From NCBI GenBank assembly GCA_026707325.1, contig JAPOXA010000146.1:1-63587 (forward strand): a stretch of 63,587 nt of DNA, in the 5' to 3' direction. Positions 23,422 through 35,168 of the stretch are shown here, one piece after another. Positions within the stretch are counted from its first letter, which is position 1. Every line of letters starts with the position of its first letter. The translations under genes and the position numbers were made by a program. This DNA is from Acidobacteriota bacterium. Lineage in GTDB: Bacteria; Acidobacteriota; Thermoanaerobaculia; Multivoradales; Multivoraceae. Below the pieces are notes generated by a model. That model worked only from the letters and a program-made list of their open reading frames with translations, was not told where the DNA came from and did not search any database.

Positions 23422-24885
23422 GTGTCGACCCCCGCGAGGAGGTTGGCGGCCGGCCCGCCGGCCGACGCGGCCGGACACCGTGTCGGGCTGGTCAGTCTTG
23501 GCTGCGCGAAGAACCACGTCGACAGCGAGGTCATGCTCGGAGTCCTCGATGGCCAGGGCTTCGAACTGGTCGCGGACCTGGACCGGGCCGACACGGTGAT
23601 CGTGAACACCTGCGGCTTCATCGACGAGGCCCGGGAGGAATCGATCGACGCCATCCTCGACGCCGCGGCCCGCAAGGCGGATGTCGCCGGACCGGTGCGG
23701 CAGGTGCTGGTCGCGGGCTGCATGGCCAACCGCTATGGCCGGGAGCTTACGACGGAGATCCCGGAGATCGACGGCTTCGTCGATCTCGATTCGCTGAGGC
23801 AGGTCGGCGCCCTGGTGCAGCTCGGCGGTGCGCCAGCGCCGGAGCCGGCCGCGTCCCACCTGGTGTTCGACCATCGCGACTCCCGGCTGTTGACCACCAG
23901 GGGCTACGCGTACCTCAAGGTCGCCGAGGGTTGCAACAATCCGTGCACTTTTTGCGCCATTCCCGTCTGGCGAGGACGCCTGCGCAGCCGGCCGGTCGGG
24001 AGTCTGGTTCTCGAGGCGCGGGACCTGGTCGAACGGGGCGCTCGCGAGCTGGTCCTGGTAGCCCAGGACACGACACGCTACGGCGAGGATCTGGGCTATG
24101 GCCGGAACGGTCTCCTGCGCCTGGTGGAAGCGTTGCTCGAAGAGACGGACGCGGACTGGATCCGGTTCCTCTACGCCTATCCGACGACTCTGGACGAGTC
24201 CCTGCTGCAGCTCATGGCGAGCGAGCCGCGAGTGGCGTCCTACCTCGACATGCCGCTGCAGCACAGCGACCGGGAAGTACTGCGGGCGATGCGCCGGGGC
24301 GGAACGGCCGATCGCTACCGGCGGATCTTCGAGCGGGCGCGCGAACTCGACCCGGAGATCAGCCTGCGGACGACCTTCATCGTCGGCTTTCCCGGCGAGG
24401 ACGAAGCCGCGTTCGAGCGGCTGCTCGGGTTCGTCTCCGAAGTCCGCTTCGACCACCTCGGTGCCTTCGCCTACAGTCCCGAGAGCGACACGCCGTCGGC
24501 GTCACTGCCGGACCAGGTGCCGCGCCGGATCGCGGAGGAACGGAAGGCGCGCCTGCTTGAGTTGCAGCGGAGCATCGCGCTGGAACGCCGCGGGCGACTT
24601 GTCGGCAGGACCCTGCCGATGCTGATCGAGGGACCGTGCGAAGAGACCGAACACCTGCTTCAGGCGCGGCACCAGGGGCTGGCGCCGGAGGTCGATGGCC
24701 GCGTCCTGATCAACGACGTGGCCGGCGACGGTCAGCGGACACCCGGGCTGGCCGCGTTCACAGCCGGCCGGATCGTCGACGTGGAGATCACCGACGCCTT
24801 CGCCGACGACTCCGTCGGTCGTATCGTGGGCTTCGACGCGGCCGCTTCAACGGCCGGGTCGGCGGCCGCGGAGGCAGGCTCCTGA
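23422..24885 (+). CDS. rimO: Ribosomal protein S12 methylthiotransferase
   Basis: 487 residues from GTG 23422. The UPF0004 domain begins GLVSLGCAKNHVDSE and supplies the three Cys of the first cluster (SLGCAKN, VNTCGFID, AGCMANR). The radical SAM domain has CNNPCTFCAIP (CxxxCxxC), followed by PLQHSDREVLRAMRRG and the C-terminal TRAM domain. The S-L-G-C-A-K-N and AQDTTRYG motifs are those of RimO rather than MiaB. It modifies an aspartate of S12. Its stop codon shares one base with the ribF start (TGATG), so the pair is translationally coupled. Confidence 0.94.
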   Translation: MSTPARRLAAGPPADAAGHRVGLVSLGCAKNHVDSEVMLGVLDGQGFELVADLDRADTVIVNTCGFIDEAREESIDAILDAAARKADVAGPVRQVLVAGCMANRYGRELTTEIPEIDGFVDLDSLRQVGALVQLGGAPAPEPAASHLVFDHRDSRLLTTRGYAYLKVAEGCNNPCTFCAIPVWRGRLRSRPVGSLVLEARDLVERGARELVLVAQDTTRYGEDLGYGRNGLLRLVEALLEETDADWIRFLYAYPTTLDESLLQLMASEPRVASYLDMPLQHSDREVLRAMRRGGTADRYRRIFERARELDPEISLRTTFIVGFPGEDEAAFERLLGFVSEVRFDHLGAFAYSPESDTPSASLPDQVPRRIAEERKARLLELQRSIALERRGRLVGRTLPMLIEGPCEETEHLLQARHQGLAPEVDGRVLINDVAGDGQRTPGLAAFTAGRIVDVEITDAFADDSVGRIVGFDAAASTAGSAAAEAGS

Positions 24886-25823
24886 TGCAGGCCATCCGCG
24901 ACGCCATCGCCTCGACCGAGCTGCCGCGCGGCGTCATTGCGACGATCGGCAACTACGACGGCATCCACATCGGGCAGCAGAGCGTGCTCGAGATGGTCAC
25001 GGGCCGCGCGCGCGAGCTCGGGGCGCCCTCAGCCGTCATCACGTTCGACCCTCATCCGTTGAGCGTCGTCCGTCCGGACGACGCGCCGCCGCGGCTCGTG
25101 ACTCAGGCGCAGAAGGAGGATCTGCTGCGGGATGCGGGCCTGGACTACGTGCTGACGATCGGCTTCACCCATGAGTTCTCGAACACCCGGGCGCGAACGT
25201 TCGTCCGGGACTTCCTGCACGGGCGACTGGCGGTCGCCGAGCTCTACGTCGGCTCGCACTTCACGTTCGGCCGCAGACGGGAAGGCGACATCGCGCTGCT
25301 CAGGGAGATGGGCGCGTCCCTCGGCTTCGCCGCGGTGGAGATGGATGAGGTTCGGACCGCCGGTGAGCGGGTTTCCAGCAGCCGTATTCGGAGTCTGGTC
25401 CTTGACGGCCGGATCGAGGAGGCGAACGCCCTGCTCGGCCGCCCGTACACGATGACGGGCACGATCGCCCAGGGTGACCGCATGGGCCAGCGGCTCGGCT
25501 GGCCGACGATCAACCTGGCGCCCGTGAACGAGCTCTACCCCCACAACGGCGTCTACGTGACCAGGGTCTACTTTCCGAGCTTCGAGGCGACCTTCCGGTC
25601 GGTCACGAACATCGGTACGCGGCCTACCGTGTACGAGAACTACAGGCGGGTGATCGAGAGCCACATCCTCGACTTCTCAAGCGACGTGTACGGCGAGCGG
25701 GTGCATCTCTCGTTCTGCCGTCACCTTCGGGAGGAGAAGCTCTTTTCGTCGATGATGGACCTGTCGGCCCAGATCGGACGGGATGCGGACGCGGCAAGGG
25801 AGTACTTTCGACGCACGGATTGA
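24885..25823 (+). CDS. ribF: Bifunctional riboflavin kinase / FAD synthetase
   Basis: 312 residues; the start ATG overlaps the rimO stop by one base. The N-terminal FAD synthetase half has IGNYDGIHIGQQ (nucleotide-binding HxGH-like), VITFDPHPLSVV, FVRDFLHGRLAV and VSSSRIRSLVLDGRIEEAN. The C-terminal flavokinase domain has QGDRMGQRLGWPTINL, HNGVYVTRVYF and NIGTRPTVYENYRRVIESHI. It converts riboflavin to FMN and then FAD. The length equals the usual family length. Confidence 0.94.
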   Translation: MQAIRDAIASTELPRGVIATIGNYDGIHIGQQSVLEMVTGRARELGAPSAVITFDPHPLSVVRPDDAPPRLVTQAQKEDLLRDAGLDYVLTIGFTHEFSNTRARTFVRDFLHGRLAVAELYVGSHFTFGRRREGDIALLREMGASLGFAAVEMDEVRTAGERVSSSRIRSLVLDGRIEEANALLGRPYTMTGTIAQGDRMGQRLGWPTINLAPVNELYPHNGVYVTRVYFPSFEATFRSVTNIGTRPTVYENYRRVIESHILDFSSDVYGERVHLSFCRHLREEKLFSSMMDLSAQIGRDADAAREYFRRTD

Positions 25824-25911
25824 TCAACCCGGCTCGCGCGCCTGCGCGTGGACCATTCGCGTCGTCCGTCGTCGGGCGCCGCGATGACACTTGACACGAG
25901 GAACCGAACCG

Positions 25912-26241
25912 ATGGCAAGCGAACAGATCTTCAACGTGGACAGCCAGAGCTTCGAGGACCAGGTCCTGGGGTCGGAGACCCCGGTGCTGGTCGACTTCTG
26001 GGCGACCTGGTGCGGCCCGTGCCGGATGGTGGCGCCGATCCTGGACGAACTGGCCGGGGAGTACGACGGGCGCCTCCGCATCGCCAAGCTCGATGTCGAC
26101 CACGCCCAGGACGTGGCCGTTCGCTACGGCGTGCAGGGTATCCCGCACTTCATCCTGTTCAAGGATGGGGAGATCCTGGGCCGCATGACCGGCGCCGCGC
26201 CGAAGATGCGGTTCGAGGCCTTCCTGAACGACCACGTGTAG
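25912..26241 (+). CDS. trxA: Thioredoxin
   Basis: 109 residues from ATG 25912, with GAGGAA about 9 nt upstream. Canonical redox site W-C-G-P-C in DFWATWCGPCRMVAPIL, the cis-Pro loop YGVQGIPHFILFKDG, and a length exactly that of E. coli-type thioredoxin. Cytoplasmic disulfide reductase. It lies 88 nt after ribF and could share its transcript or have its own promoter; I see no clear promoter in the gap. Confidence 0.95.
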   Translation: MASEQIFNVDSQSFEDQVLGSETPVLVDFWATWCGPCRMVAPILDELAGEYDGRLRIAKLDVDHAQDVAVRYGVQGIPHFILFKDGEILGRMTGAAPKMRFEAFLNDHV

Positions 26242-26349
26242 GCGTACAGGCGGCGTGTTGCTCCTCCTCCGTTCAGACCCACCCCCACGCGGCCCTGGAC
26301 GGCTGGACGCCGTCGGGCGATGTGCGCTGCCTACCTGCGCTTGGGCGTG

Positions 26350-27576
26350 ATGGCTTGGCCGAGGAGGGAGCTACTGGGGGAACTCCTTGCAGGGGAGAGT
26401 GCCGAGGCACTTGTGGTCATGGCCGGGTCGAGCCGTGACCCGGATCTTCAGCCATTCGTCGGAGGTGCTCGGCTGGGAGAGGCGTGCGTGGTGGCGCATG
26501 GCGGCGGCGCCTGGCTCGTGTACTTCACGTCGATGGAGAGGGAAGAGGCGGCCCGGGCGGAGGCGGGTGGTGTCGAGCTGATCCACCCCGCCGACTTCGG
26601 GATGGAGGCGCTGCGTCGGGAAGGCAAGACCAGCGAGGAGATCCTCGCGGCAGCTGTCAACTCGGCCTTCGAGCGAGCCGGAACCGAGGCCGGCAGGGTC
26701 GTCCTCGCCGGACGACCACCTGCGGGAACCGCCCTGGCCCTGGCTCGAACGCTCGAGGAAGGGGATCGGCAGCCCATGTCTGGCCGGGGCCTGATGCTGG
26801 CGCTGCGCCGGAGAAAGACGCGGAAGGAGATCGAGGGAATCGCTGCCGCTGCCCGTACCACAGTGGCTGCCTTCAGGTCGGTAGCGGGAGCGCTGGCCGA
26901 GAGTTCGGTCCGGGAGGGGGAGGAACTCTGGCTAGGCGAGGAGCGCGCGACCGTGGCCCGGGTGAAGGCCCTCGTGGCGCACGTGTTCGCTACCCACGGT
27001 CTGGAACAGCCCGAGAGTTCCATTGTGGCTCCGGGGGAAGAGGGGGCCACCGGGCACAGCACCGGTACGCCGGAACGGGTTCTGAGGGCAGGGGAGTCCA
27101 TCGTCGTCGACTTGTTCCCGCGCGGCCGGCTGTTCGCCGATTGCACGAGGACTTTCTGTGTGGGAGAGCCACCAGAGGGGCTGGTGCGAGCGCACGGCCT
27201 CGTTTTGGAGGCGCTTGACACCAGTCTCGAAGCGGTCCGGCCCGGCGTGCGCGGCTGGACGTTGCACGAACGCGTCTGCCGCCTCTTCGAGAACGAGGGC
27301 TTCGCGGTGCCCGACAAGAACCCCGGCACCCAGACGGGCTATTTCCACCTGCTAGGCCATGGCGTCGGCTACGAACTGCACGAGCTGCCCAGCTTCCGGA
27401 AGACCGGACCGGAAACAGACGAATTCGCTGCCGGCGATGTGGTGACGATCGAGCCCGGTCTCTACGATCCGGATGCCGAGTGGGGAGTACGGCTTGAGGA
27501 CCTCGTGGTCGTCACGACGGACGGCATGACGAACCTCACGCCGCTGCCCTACGATCTCGATCCTCGTTCCTGGTAG
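26350..27576 (+). CDS. M24 family metallopeptidase (Xaa-Pro aminopeptidase-like)
   Basis: About 408 residues from ATG 26350; ATG 26320 is an equally possible start because neither has a clear ribosome binding site. The C-terminal pita-bread fold has all five metal ligands: Asp in VVDLFPRG, Asp in FADCTRTF, His in LLGHGVGYELHELP, Glu in TIEPGLY and Glu in VRLEDLVVV. The N-terminal half is a creatinase-like domain of low conservation. Probably removes N-terminal residues before proline or hydrolyses related amides in the cytoplasm. Followed by the foldback repeat at 27612-27789. Confidence 0.88.
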   Translation: MAWPRRELLGELLAGESAEALVVMAGSSRDPDLQPFVGGARLGEACVVAHGGGAWLVYFTSMEREEAARAEAGGVELIHPADFGMEALRREGKTSEEILAAAVNSAFERAGTEAGRVVLAGRPPAGTALALARTLEEGDRQPMSGRGLMLALRRRKTRKEIEGIAAAARTTVAAFRSVAGALAESSVREGEELWLGEERATVARVKALVAHVFATHGLEQPESSIVAPGEEGATGHSTGTPERVLRAGESIVVDLFPRGRLFADCTRTFCVGEPPEGLVRAHGLVLEALDTSLEAVRPGVRGWTLHERVCRLFENEGFAVPDKNPGTQTGYFHLLGHGVGYELHELPSFRKTGPETDEFAAGDVVTIEPGLYDPDAEWGVRLEDLVVVTTDGMTNLTPLPYDLDPRSW

Positions 27577-27611
27577 GCGGCCCTGAACTCACGGCACACC
27601 GATGCCGTCCA

Positions 27612-27789
27612 GCCAGTCCGGGGGCCAGGGGAGGGTGGTCCCAGCGGACTCGGAGCGAGCGACTTCCAACGCCAGCCCAGGAACCAGTGACCTTCCGAAG
27701 CGAGCGGAGTGGAGCGAGCGCCAACTTCCCAACCTCCGACCAAGCGGGAGCGGCCGCTGGGCCCGCCCTCCCCTGGCCCCCGGACTGGC
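27612..27789. repeat. Foldback repeat element, copy 1 (178 nt)
   Basis: Arms 27612-27647 and 27754-27789 are inverted copies matching at 34 of 36 positions (outer 24 nt perfect), separated by 106 nt. The interior contains two GGAGCGAGCG-type direct repeats and the 12-mer CCGAAGCGAGCG at 27695-27706. The same 12-mer and a closely similar arm occur in copy 2 at 61904-62086. The element fills almost the whole gap between the convergent M24 and guaB genes, 35 nt and 13 nt from their stops. As RNA it would form a very stable hairpin on either strand, so it could act as a bidirectional terminator. Confidence 0.85.
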
Positions 27790-27802
27790 GGGGCTTCACC
27801 GC

Positions 27803-29284
27803 TCAGTTCCGTTCGACCCAGTAGTTGGGCGCTTCCTTCGTGATCAGGACGTCGTGGGCGTGGCCTTCCTTCTGGCCGGCGGCGGTGACGCGGATCATGC
27901 GCGCTTGCGTTCTGAGTTCGCTGACGCTGGCGCAGCCTGAGAGGCCCATGCCCGATCGGAGGCCGCCGGTGAGCTGGCCGATCACCTGGTGGACGCTGCC
28001 CTTGTGCGGCACCATGCCTTCGATGCCTTCCGGCACGAGCTTCGACAGCGGCTCGTCGTCGGACTGGAAGTAGCGGTCGGCGCTTCCCTCGGCCATCGCG
28101 GACAGCGAACCCATTCCGCGGTAGGCCTTGTAGCTGCGTCCCTGGTAGAGGATCGTTTCGCCGGGGCTTTCTTCGGTTCCGGCGAGCAGGGAACCGACCA
28201 TCACGCTGTGGGCGCCGCAGGCAAGCGCCTTCGTCAGGTCTCCTGAGAACCGGATACCGCCGTCCGCGACCACCGGCAGGTCCCCTGCCGCCGAGGCCGC
28301 GTCGCGAATCGCCGTGACCTGGGGCATGCCTGCGCCGGTGACGACGCGCGTGGTGCAGATGCTGCCCGGGCCGATGCCGACCTTGATTCCGTCCGCGCCG
28401 CGTTCAACGAGCGCCCGCGCGCCTTCGGCGGTCGCCACGTTGCCGACCAGGAGCTGGGCGTCGGGCAGCGCCTCGCGGATTCGGGCCAAAGCACCGAGCA
28501 CGCCGCGGCTGTGGGCGTGCGAGGAGTCCACGACCAGCACGTCGGCCTGGGCCGCGGCCAGAGCCCGCGCCCGTTCCAGGTAGTCGCCGGCCGTGCCGAC
28601 CGCCGCCGCCACCCGCAGGCGACCGAGGTCGTCCTTGCAGGCGATCGGGTACTCCATCATCTTCTGGATGTCCTTGACGGTGATCAGGCCCTTCAGGTTG
28701 CCGTCGTCGTCCACGACCAGCAGTTTCTCGATCCGGTGCTGGTGAAGCTGCGCCTTGGCCTGTTCCAGCGTCGTTCCCTGGGGAACCGTGACCAGGTTCT
28801 CGCGCGTCATCAGCTCGGATACGGGACGGCTGGTGTTCGTCTCGAACCTGAGGTCGCGGTTGGTCAGGATGCCGACCAGGTGCCCTTCGCGGTCGGTGAC
28901 GGGAACGCCGGAGATCTTGAAGCGGGCCATCAGGTCGAGCGCCTCGTGGATGCGCTGCTCGGGCCGGATGGTGATCGGGTTGACGATCATCCCGGCCTCG
29001 GAGCGCTTGACCCGGTCGACTTCGGTGGCCTGGGCTTCGACGGAGAGGTTCTTGTGGATGACCCCGATGCCGCCTTCCTGGGCCAGGGCGATCGCCAGCT
29101 CGGCCTCGGTCACGGTGTCCATCGCGGCCGAGATCAGAGGGATGTTGAGCTCGATCCCGCGCGTGACGCGGGTGGCGAGGCGGACATCGTTCGGATGCAC
29201 CTCCGACAGGCCCGGGGCCAGGAGGACATCGTCGAAGGTGAGGGCGAGCGCGGGGGTGTCACCCCCTGAATCCGACGTTTCCAT
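27803..29284 (-). CDS. guaB: Inosine-5'-monophosphate dehydrogenase
   Basis: 493 residues from ATG 29284 (an in-frame TTG at 29299 is possible; no clear ribosome binding site for either). Starts with [20 protein letters not shown]. Two CBS domains occupy about residues 95-210. The catalytic loop is [19 protein letters not shown] with the active Cys, followed by [17 protein letters not shown] and the flap [10 protein letters not shown]. It makes XMP from IMP, the committed step of guanine nucleotide synthesis. It is downstream of secA on the same strand, 63 nt apart. Confidence 0.96.
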   Translation of the reverse strand: METSDSGGDTPALALTFDDVLLAPGLSEVHPNDVRLATRVTRGIELNIPLISAAMDTVTEAELAIALAQEGGIGVIHKNLSVEAQATEVDRVKRSEAGMIVNPITIRPEQRIHEALDLMARFKISGVPVTDREGHLVGILTNRDLRFETNTSRPVSELMTRENLVTVPQGTTLEQAKAQLHQHRIEKLLVVDDDGNLKGLITVKDIQKMMEYPIACKDDLGRLRVAAAVGTAGDYLERARALAAAQADVLVVDSSHAHSRGVLGALARIREALPDAQLLVGNVATAEGARALVERGADGIKVGIGPGSICTTRVVTGAGMPQVTAIRDAASAAGDLPVVADGGIRFSGDLTKALACGAHSVMVGSLLAGTEESPGETILYQGRSYKAYRGMGSLSAMAEGSADRYFQSDDEPLSKLVPEGIEGMVPHKGSVHQVIGQLTGGLRSGMGLSGCASVSELRTQARMIRVTAAGQKEGHAHDVLITKEAPNYWVERN

Positions 29285-29347
29285 GCCGAACGCTATCAAC
29301 TGGCAAGCTGTGGCGCACCCGGTCCCGGCGCTTCGGGTGGAAGGTTT

Positions 29348-32173
<2,826 letters not shown>

Positions 32174-32270
32174 GGGCTCGTTGCCATCGGTCCGCGCGAC
32201 GGTGGCGCCGACCGAATGCCGGGAAGAAGGCTGGGAATCCTAACGCGGCGGTTCGTTACGCAGCGGGCTC

Positions 32271-33158
32271 TCAGCCCTGGTCCCGCAGGTACTCGAACGG
32301 GTTGCGGGGGTCGCCTTCGAGTCGAACCTCGTAGTGCAGGTGGTAACCCGTCGCCCGTCCGGAGTTGCCGACCCGGCCCAGGACGTCGCCGCGATGGACT
32401 TCCCGGCCCTCCTCGACGAGGATCTCGGCCAGGTGCCCGTACCGCGTCTCGTAGCCGAAGCGGTGGAGGACGTAGACGGCCCGGCCCAGGTTGCCCATTC
32501 GCTCGGCGCGGACGACGATCCCGTCCGCTGTCGCACGCACCGGAAAACCGCGATCCGCGGAGATGTCGAGACCGGAGTGGTGGGCCCGCTGGCCGGTGAT
32601 CGGATCGCGCCGGAATCCGAAGCCGCTGTTGATGACGCCGCGCACCGGCCAGATCATCGGGGTCGAGTCGAGGACGAGCTGGCGTTCCTGGAACGCGCTG
32701 TCGACCGCGTCGAGCCGACCGCCAAGCAGCGACGCCCGTGTCTCCAGCAGGGACAGATCGGAACTGTCCGGCGTGCTCAGGCTCGTGAAGGTGCCCCCGG
32801 CGCCGGCTTCCGACAGTCGACTCTCCGGCTCGCCGCCGACGATCTGCTCGAGTCCGGCGACGATCGCGAGGTCGCGGGTGCGGTCCTCCGCTTCGGTCAA
32901 CGCCTGCTGCAGGCGGGAGACGCTCGCCTCGAAGGAGGCGTTGGAGCGGCGCAGATCCACGTTCTCGCGCTGGATCCGCTCCAGGTCGCGGAGCTGGACC
33001 GCCGATCGGACCTGATAGACGGTAACCCAGCCGGTAACGCCGAGCACGAGCGCGCCTGCCACCGCGATGGCGGCCAGCCAGCGGCTGCTGATCCGGAACT
33101 GCCGCGTTCGCCTCATCGAGTGAGGCACGAATACGACCGTGTGAGTCCTGGGCGGCAT
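32271..33158 (-). CDS. M23 family metallopeptidase (membrane-anchored, coiled coil)
   Basis: 295 residues from ATG 33158, chosen because homologues begin near MPPRTHTVVFVPHS. One transmembrane helix at about residues 28-50 (WLAAIAVAGALVLGVTGWVT), then a coiled coil (about 55-100), then a C-terminal LytM/peptidase M23 domain with HHSGLDI and HLHYEV zinc ligands and RYGHLAEI. Likely a peptidoglycan endopeptidase, or its regulator, in the periplasm. It lies between secA and comM on the same strand. Confidence 0.9.
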   Translation of the reverse strand: MPPRTHTVVFVPHSMRRTRQFRISSRWLAAIAVAGALVLGVTGWVTVYQVRSAVQLRDLERIQRENVDLRRSNASFEASVSRLQQALTEAEDRTRDLAIVAGLEQIVGGEPESRLSEAGAGGTFTSLSTPDSSDLSLLETRASLLGGRLDAVDSAFQERQLVLDSTPMIWPVRGVINSGFGFRRDPITGQRAHHSGLDISADRGFPVRATADGIVVRAERMGNLGRAVYVLHRFGYETRYGHLAEILVEEGREVHRGDVLGRVGNSGRATGYHLHYEVRLEGDPRNPFEYLRDQG

Positions 33159-33204
33159 ATCGACCGGGATCGATTTTAGCAGCAAACGCCTGAGCCGTCA
33201 GAGC

Positions 33205-33244
33205 GGCGGCCGGGCGAGGCGGAGGGTAGCCCCGCCCGGCCGCC
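33205..33244 (-). terminator. GC-rich hairpin downstream of comM
   Basis: GGCGGCCGGGCG at 33205-33216 pairs perfectly with CGCCCGGCCGCC at 33233-33244, a 12-bp stem with a 16-nt loop, 14 nt past the comM stop on the minus strand. There is no U-tract on either side, so it is not a classical intrinsic terminator; it may still pause polymerase or protect the 3' end. Confidence 0.35.
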
Positions 33245-33257
33245 GTGCGCGTCGACG

Positions 33258-34781
33258 TCATGGGTTGTGGCGGTCCAGCGGCCGGTACTGGATCGCTTCC
33301 GCAACGTGGGTGACGTCGATCCGCCGGGATGAGTCCAGATCGGCAATCGTGCGAGCCACCTTGAGTGCCCGGGCCAGCGCCCTGGCCGACATGGCCAGGC
33401 GCTCGAAGGCCGCGTCGAGCAGGCTCTGGGCCGATTCGGTGGGTTGGCAGTGCTCCTCCAGATCCCGGCGCGACATGGCGCTGTTCAGGGGCGCCGGATG
33501 GCCGGCGGGGAAGCGGAAGGCCTGGGTGCGGCGCGCCGCCGCGACCCTCTCGGCGATCTCGGCGGAGCTCTCGCAAGCCGGTCCCTTCAGGTCCTCCAGG
33601 CTGGGAACCGGCATCTCGACGTGGAGATCGATCCGGTCGAGCAGGGGGCCGGATAGCCGCCGCCGATAGCGGTCGACGTCTCCCGCCGCGCAGACGCACT
33701 CGGCCCGGGGATCACCGAGGTGGCCGCAGCGGCAGGGGTTGCAGGCGGCGACGAGCGTGAACCGGGCGGGGAAGGTGAGCCGGGCCTTCGCCCGGACCAC
33801 CGTGACGAGGCCGTCCTCGAGCGGCTGACGGAGCGCCTCGAGCGCGTCGCGCCGGAACTCGGGCAGTTCGTCCAGGAACAGGACTCCGGCGTGCGCCAGG
33901 CTGATTTCTCCGGGTCGGGGAACAGATCCGCCGCCGATCAGACCCGAAGAGGAAACGCCGGCATGCGGGCTGCGAAAGGGGCGAGTCCAGACCAGTCCAC
34001 CGGCGCCGTGCCCGAGGCCGGACATGGAGTGGATCTTCGTCACCGTGATCGCCTCCGCGTCGGTGAGTGGCGGCAGGATTCCGGGCAGGCGCCGGGCGAG
34101 CATCGTCTTGCCGGTTCCTGGCGGCCCGACAAAGAGGACGTTGTGGCCGCCGGCCGCGGCGAGTTCCAGGGCCCGCTTGGCCGTTTCCTGGCCGCGGACG
34201 TCCGAGAAGTCGGGCTCGGCGCCGTCCGTGCTCCGCCGCGGCGGCATGGCCGTCGCCGGCGTGAGCACGCGGTCGCCCGTCAGGTGTTCGATCGCCTCAC
34301 GGAGGTGGGCGACGGGGATCACCTTCGTGCCGGCGATCGAAGCGGCCTGCCGGCTGTTCGCCGCCGGCAGAAGGACCTCGCGGATGCCGAGTCTGCTTGC
34401 CAGCTCCGTGATGGACAGGGCGCCTCGAACGGGGCGCACCTCGCCGTCGAGGCCCAGTTCGCCACAGGCCATCCGGCCCTCGAGGGACTCGGCGGAGAGT
34501 TCGCGATTGGCGGTCAGCAGCCCGAGAGCGATCGGCAGGTCGAGCTGATTGCCTTCCTTGCGCAGATCCGCGGGCGCCAGGTTGATGACGACGTTGCGGC
34601 TCTGGAGGTCGTAGCCGCTGCTCCGTATCGCCGCCCGCACGCGGTCGCGGCTCTCCCGCACCGCGGTGTCGGGCAAGCCGATCAACTGCATCGCCGGCAG
34701 GCCGAAGTAGGCCGCGACTTCGACCTGGACCTCTCGCGCCTCGACGCCCCAGGGCGTCGCGGAGTTCATGTACGCGATCAC
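33258..34781 (-). CDS. comM: YifB/ComM family Mg-chelatase-like AAA+ ATPase
   Basis: 507 residues from GTG 34781; the peptide MIAYMNSATPWGVEAREVQVE aligns with the usual ComM start, whereas ATG 34769 would trim it. N-terminal Lon-like ChlI domain (LPDTAVRESRDRVRAAI, MACGELGLDGEVRPVRG). AAA+ core with Walker A VGPPGTGKTMLARRLPGILP and Walker B VLFLDELPEFRRDALEALRQ; zinc-type Cys in CNPCRCGHLGDP and CVCA; arginine-rich C-terminal Mg_chelatase_C. ComM promotes branch migration of recombination intermediates during natural transformation (established in Vibrio/Haemophilus). A structured element immediately precedes its start. Confidence 0.92.
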   Translation of the reverse strand: MIAYMNSATPWGVEAREVQVEVAAYFGLPAMQLIGLPDTAVRESRDRVRAAIRSSGYDLQSRNVVINLAPADLRKEGNQLDLPIALGLLTANRELSAESLEGRMACGELGLDGEVRPVRGALSITELASRLGIREVLLPAANSRQAASIAGTKVIPVAHLREAIEHLTGDRVLTPATAMPPRRSTDGAEPDFSDVRGQETAKRALELAAAGGHNVLFVGPPGTGKTMLARRLPGILPPLTDAEAITVTKIHSMSGLGHGAGGLVWTRPFRSPHAGVSSSGLIGGGSVPRPGEISLAHAGVLFLDELPEFRRDALEALRQPLEDGLVTVVRAKARLTFPARFTLVAACNPCRCGHLGDPRAECVCAAGDVDRYRRRLSGPLLDRIDLHVEMPVPSLEDLKGPACESSAEIAERVAAARRTQAFRFPAGHPAPLNSAMSRRDLEEHCQPTESAQSLLDAAFERLAMSARALARALKVARTIADLDSSRRIDVTHVAEAIQYRPLDRHNP

Positions 34782-34788
34782 ATGGACT

Positions 34789-34896
34789 AAGACGCAAGGC
34801 CGCTCCGGAAGCCTGTTCGACTACCCGGACGCAATGAGAGCGCAGGCGAAAGACCTGCGCTCTCAGAGTGTCCCGGGCTCGGGATGGATGCGTCTT
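34789..34896. ncRNA. Candidate structured RNA / leader element of three nested stems
   Basis: Three nested stems can be drawn: P1 AAGACGCA (34789-34796) with TGCGTCTT (34889-34896); P2 CCCGGAC (34824-34830) with GTCCCGGG (34870-34877, one bulge); P3 TGAGAGCGCAGG (34835-34846) with CCTGCGCTCTCA (34854-34865), loop CGAAAGA. On the minus strand the element ends 7 nt before the comM GTG, so it could be a cis-acting leader; on the plus strand it could be a small RNA. It matches no RNA class I recognise. Strand and function are open. Confidence 0.4.
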
Positions 34897-35015
34897 CGCG
34901 GTAGGCGATCTATGCCCGTTGGGCCCCGACTCGTTCTGGCTTGCCCCGGCGCGGTCCGTTCGGACGGCTCGGGCGGTTCAGTCGACGGTCGAGCGGCCGA
35001 AAGTCATGGGTCCAC

Positions 35016-35105
35016 TCAAGCCCTGGACTCGGCGGCCCCCGGTCTGGCTCCCGCGCCGATCAGCGTCGGGCCAACCGGGGGCTGAAGATGGCCCGGCGGT
35101 GTCAT
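35016..35105 (-). CDS. Possible 29-residue leader peptide or small ORF
   Basis: An ATG at 35105 preceded 4 nt away by a perfect anti-SD match (AAGGAGG) opens a 29-codon frame beginning MTPPGHLQPPVGPTLIGAGA and ending in TGA at 35016. It lies 234 nt upstream of comM on the same strand. The strong ribosome binding site is the main support; composition is Pro/Gly-rich and no family is recognised. It could be a leader peptide, a small protein, or chance. Confidence 0.35.
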   Translation of the reverse strand: MTPPGHLQPPVGPTLIGAGARPGAAESRA

Positions 35106-35118
35106 GGAACCTCCTTCC

Positions 35119-35134
35119 GTTTCATCGATGAAAC
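35119..35134. promoter_or_regulatory. 16-nt perfect palindrome, possible operator
   Basis: GTTTCATCGATGAAAC reads the same on both strands. It is AT-richer than its surroundings and lies just upstream of the strong ribosome binding site of the small minus-strand ORF, a place where a dimeric repressor could sit. No regulator gene is adjacent. Confidence 0.35.
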
Positions 35135-35168
35135 CACGCTAGGGGGGCGGCGGAAGGTTGTCAAGCAA

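Noticed and set aside
23422..25823. Possibility that rimO and ribF are one fused protein
   Set aside because: A clear TGATG stop-start overlap at 24883-24887 separates the frames.
34791..34830. Plus-strand GACGCAAGGCC resembles part of the c-di-GMP-I riboswitch core
   Set aside because: The other conserved parts of that riboswitch (the GGCAAACC element and tetraloop receptor) are missing and the order of elements is wrong.
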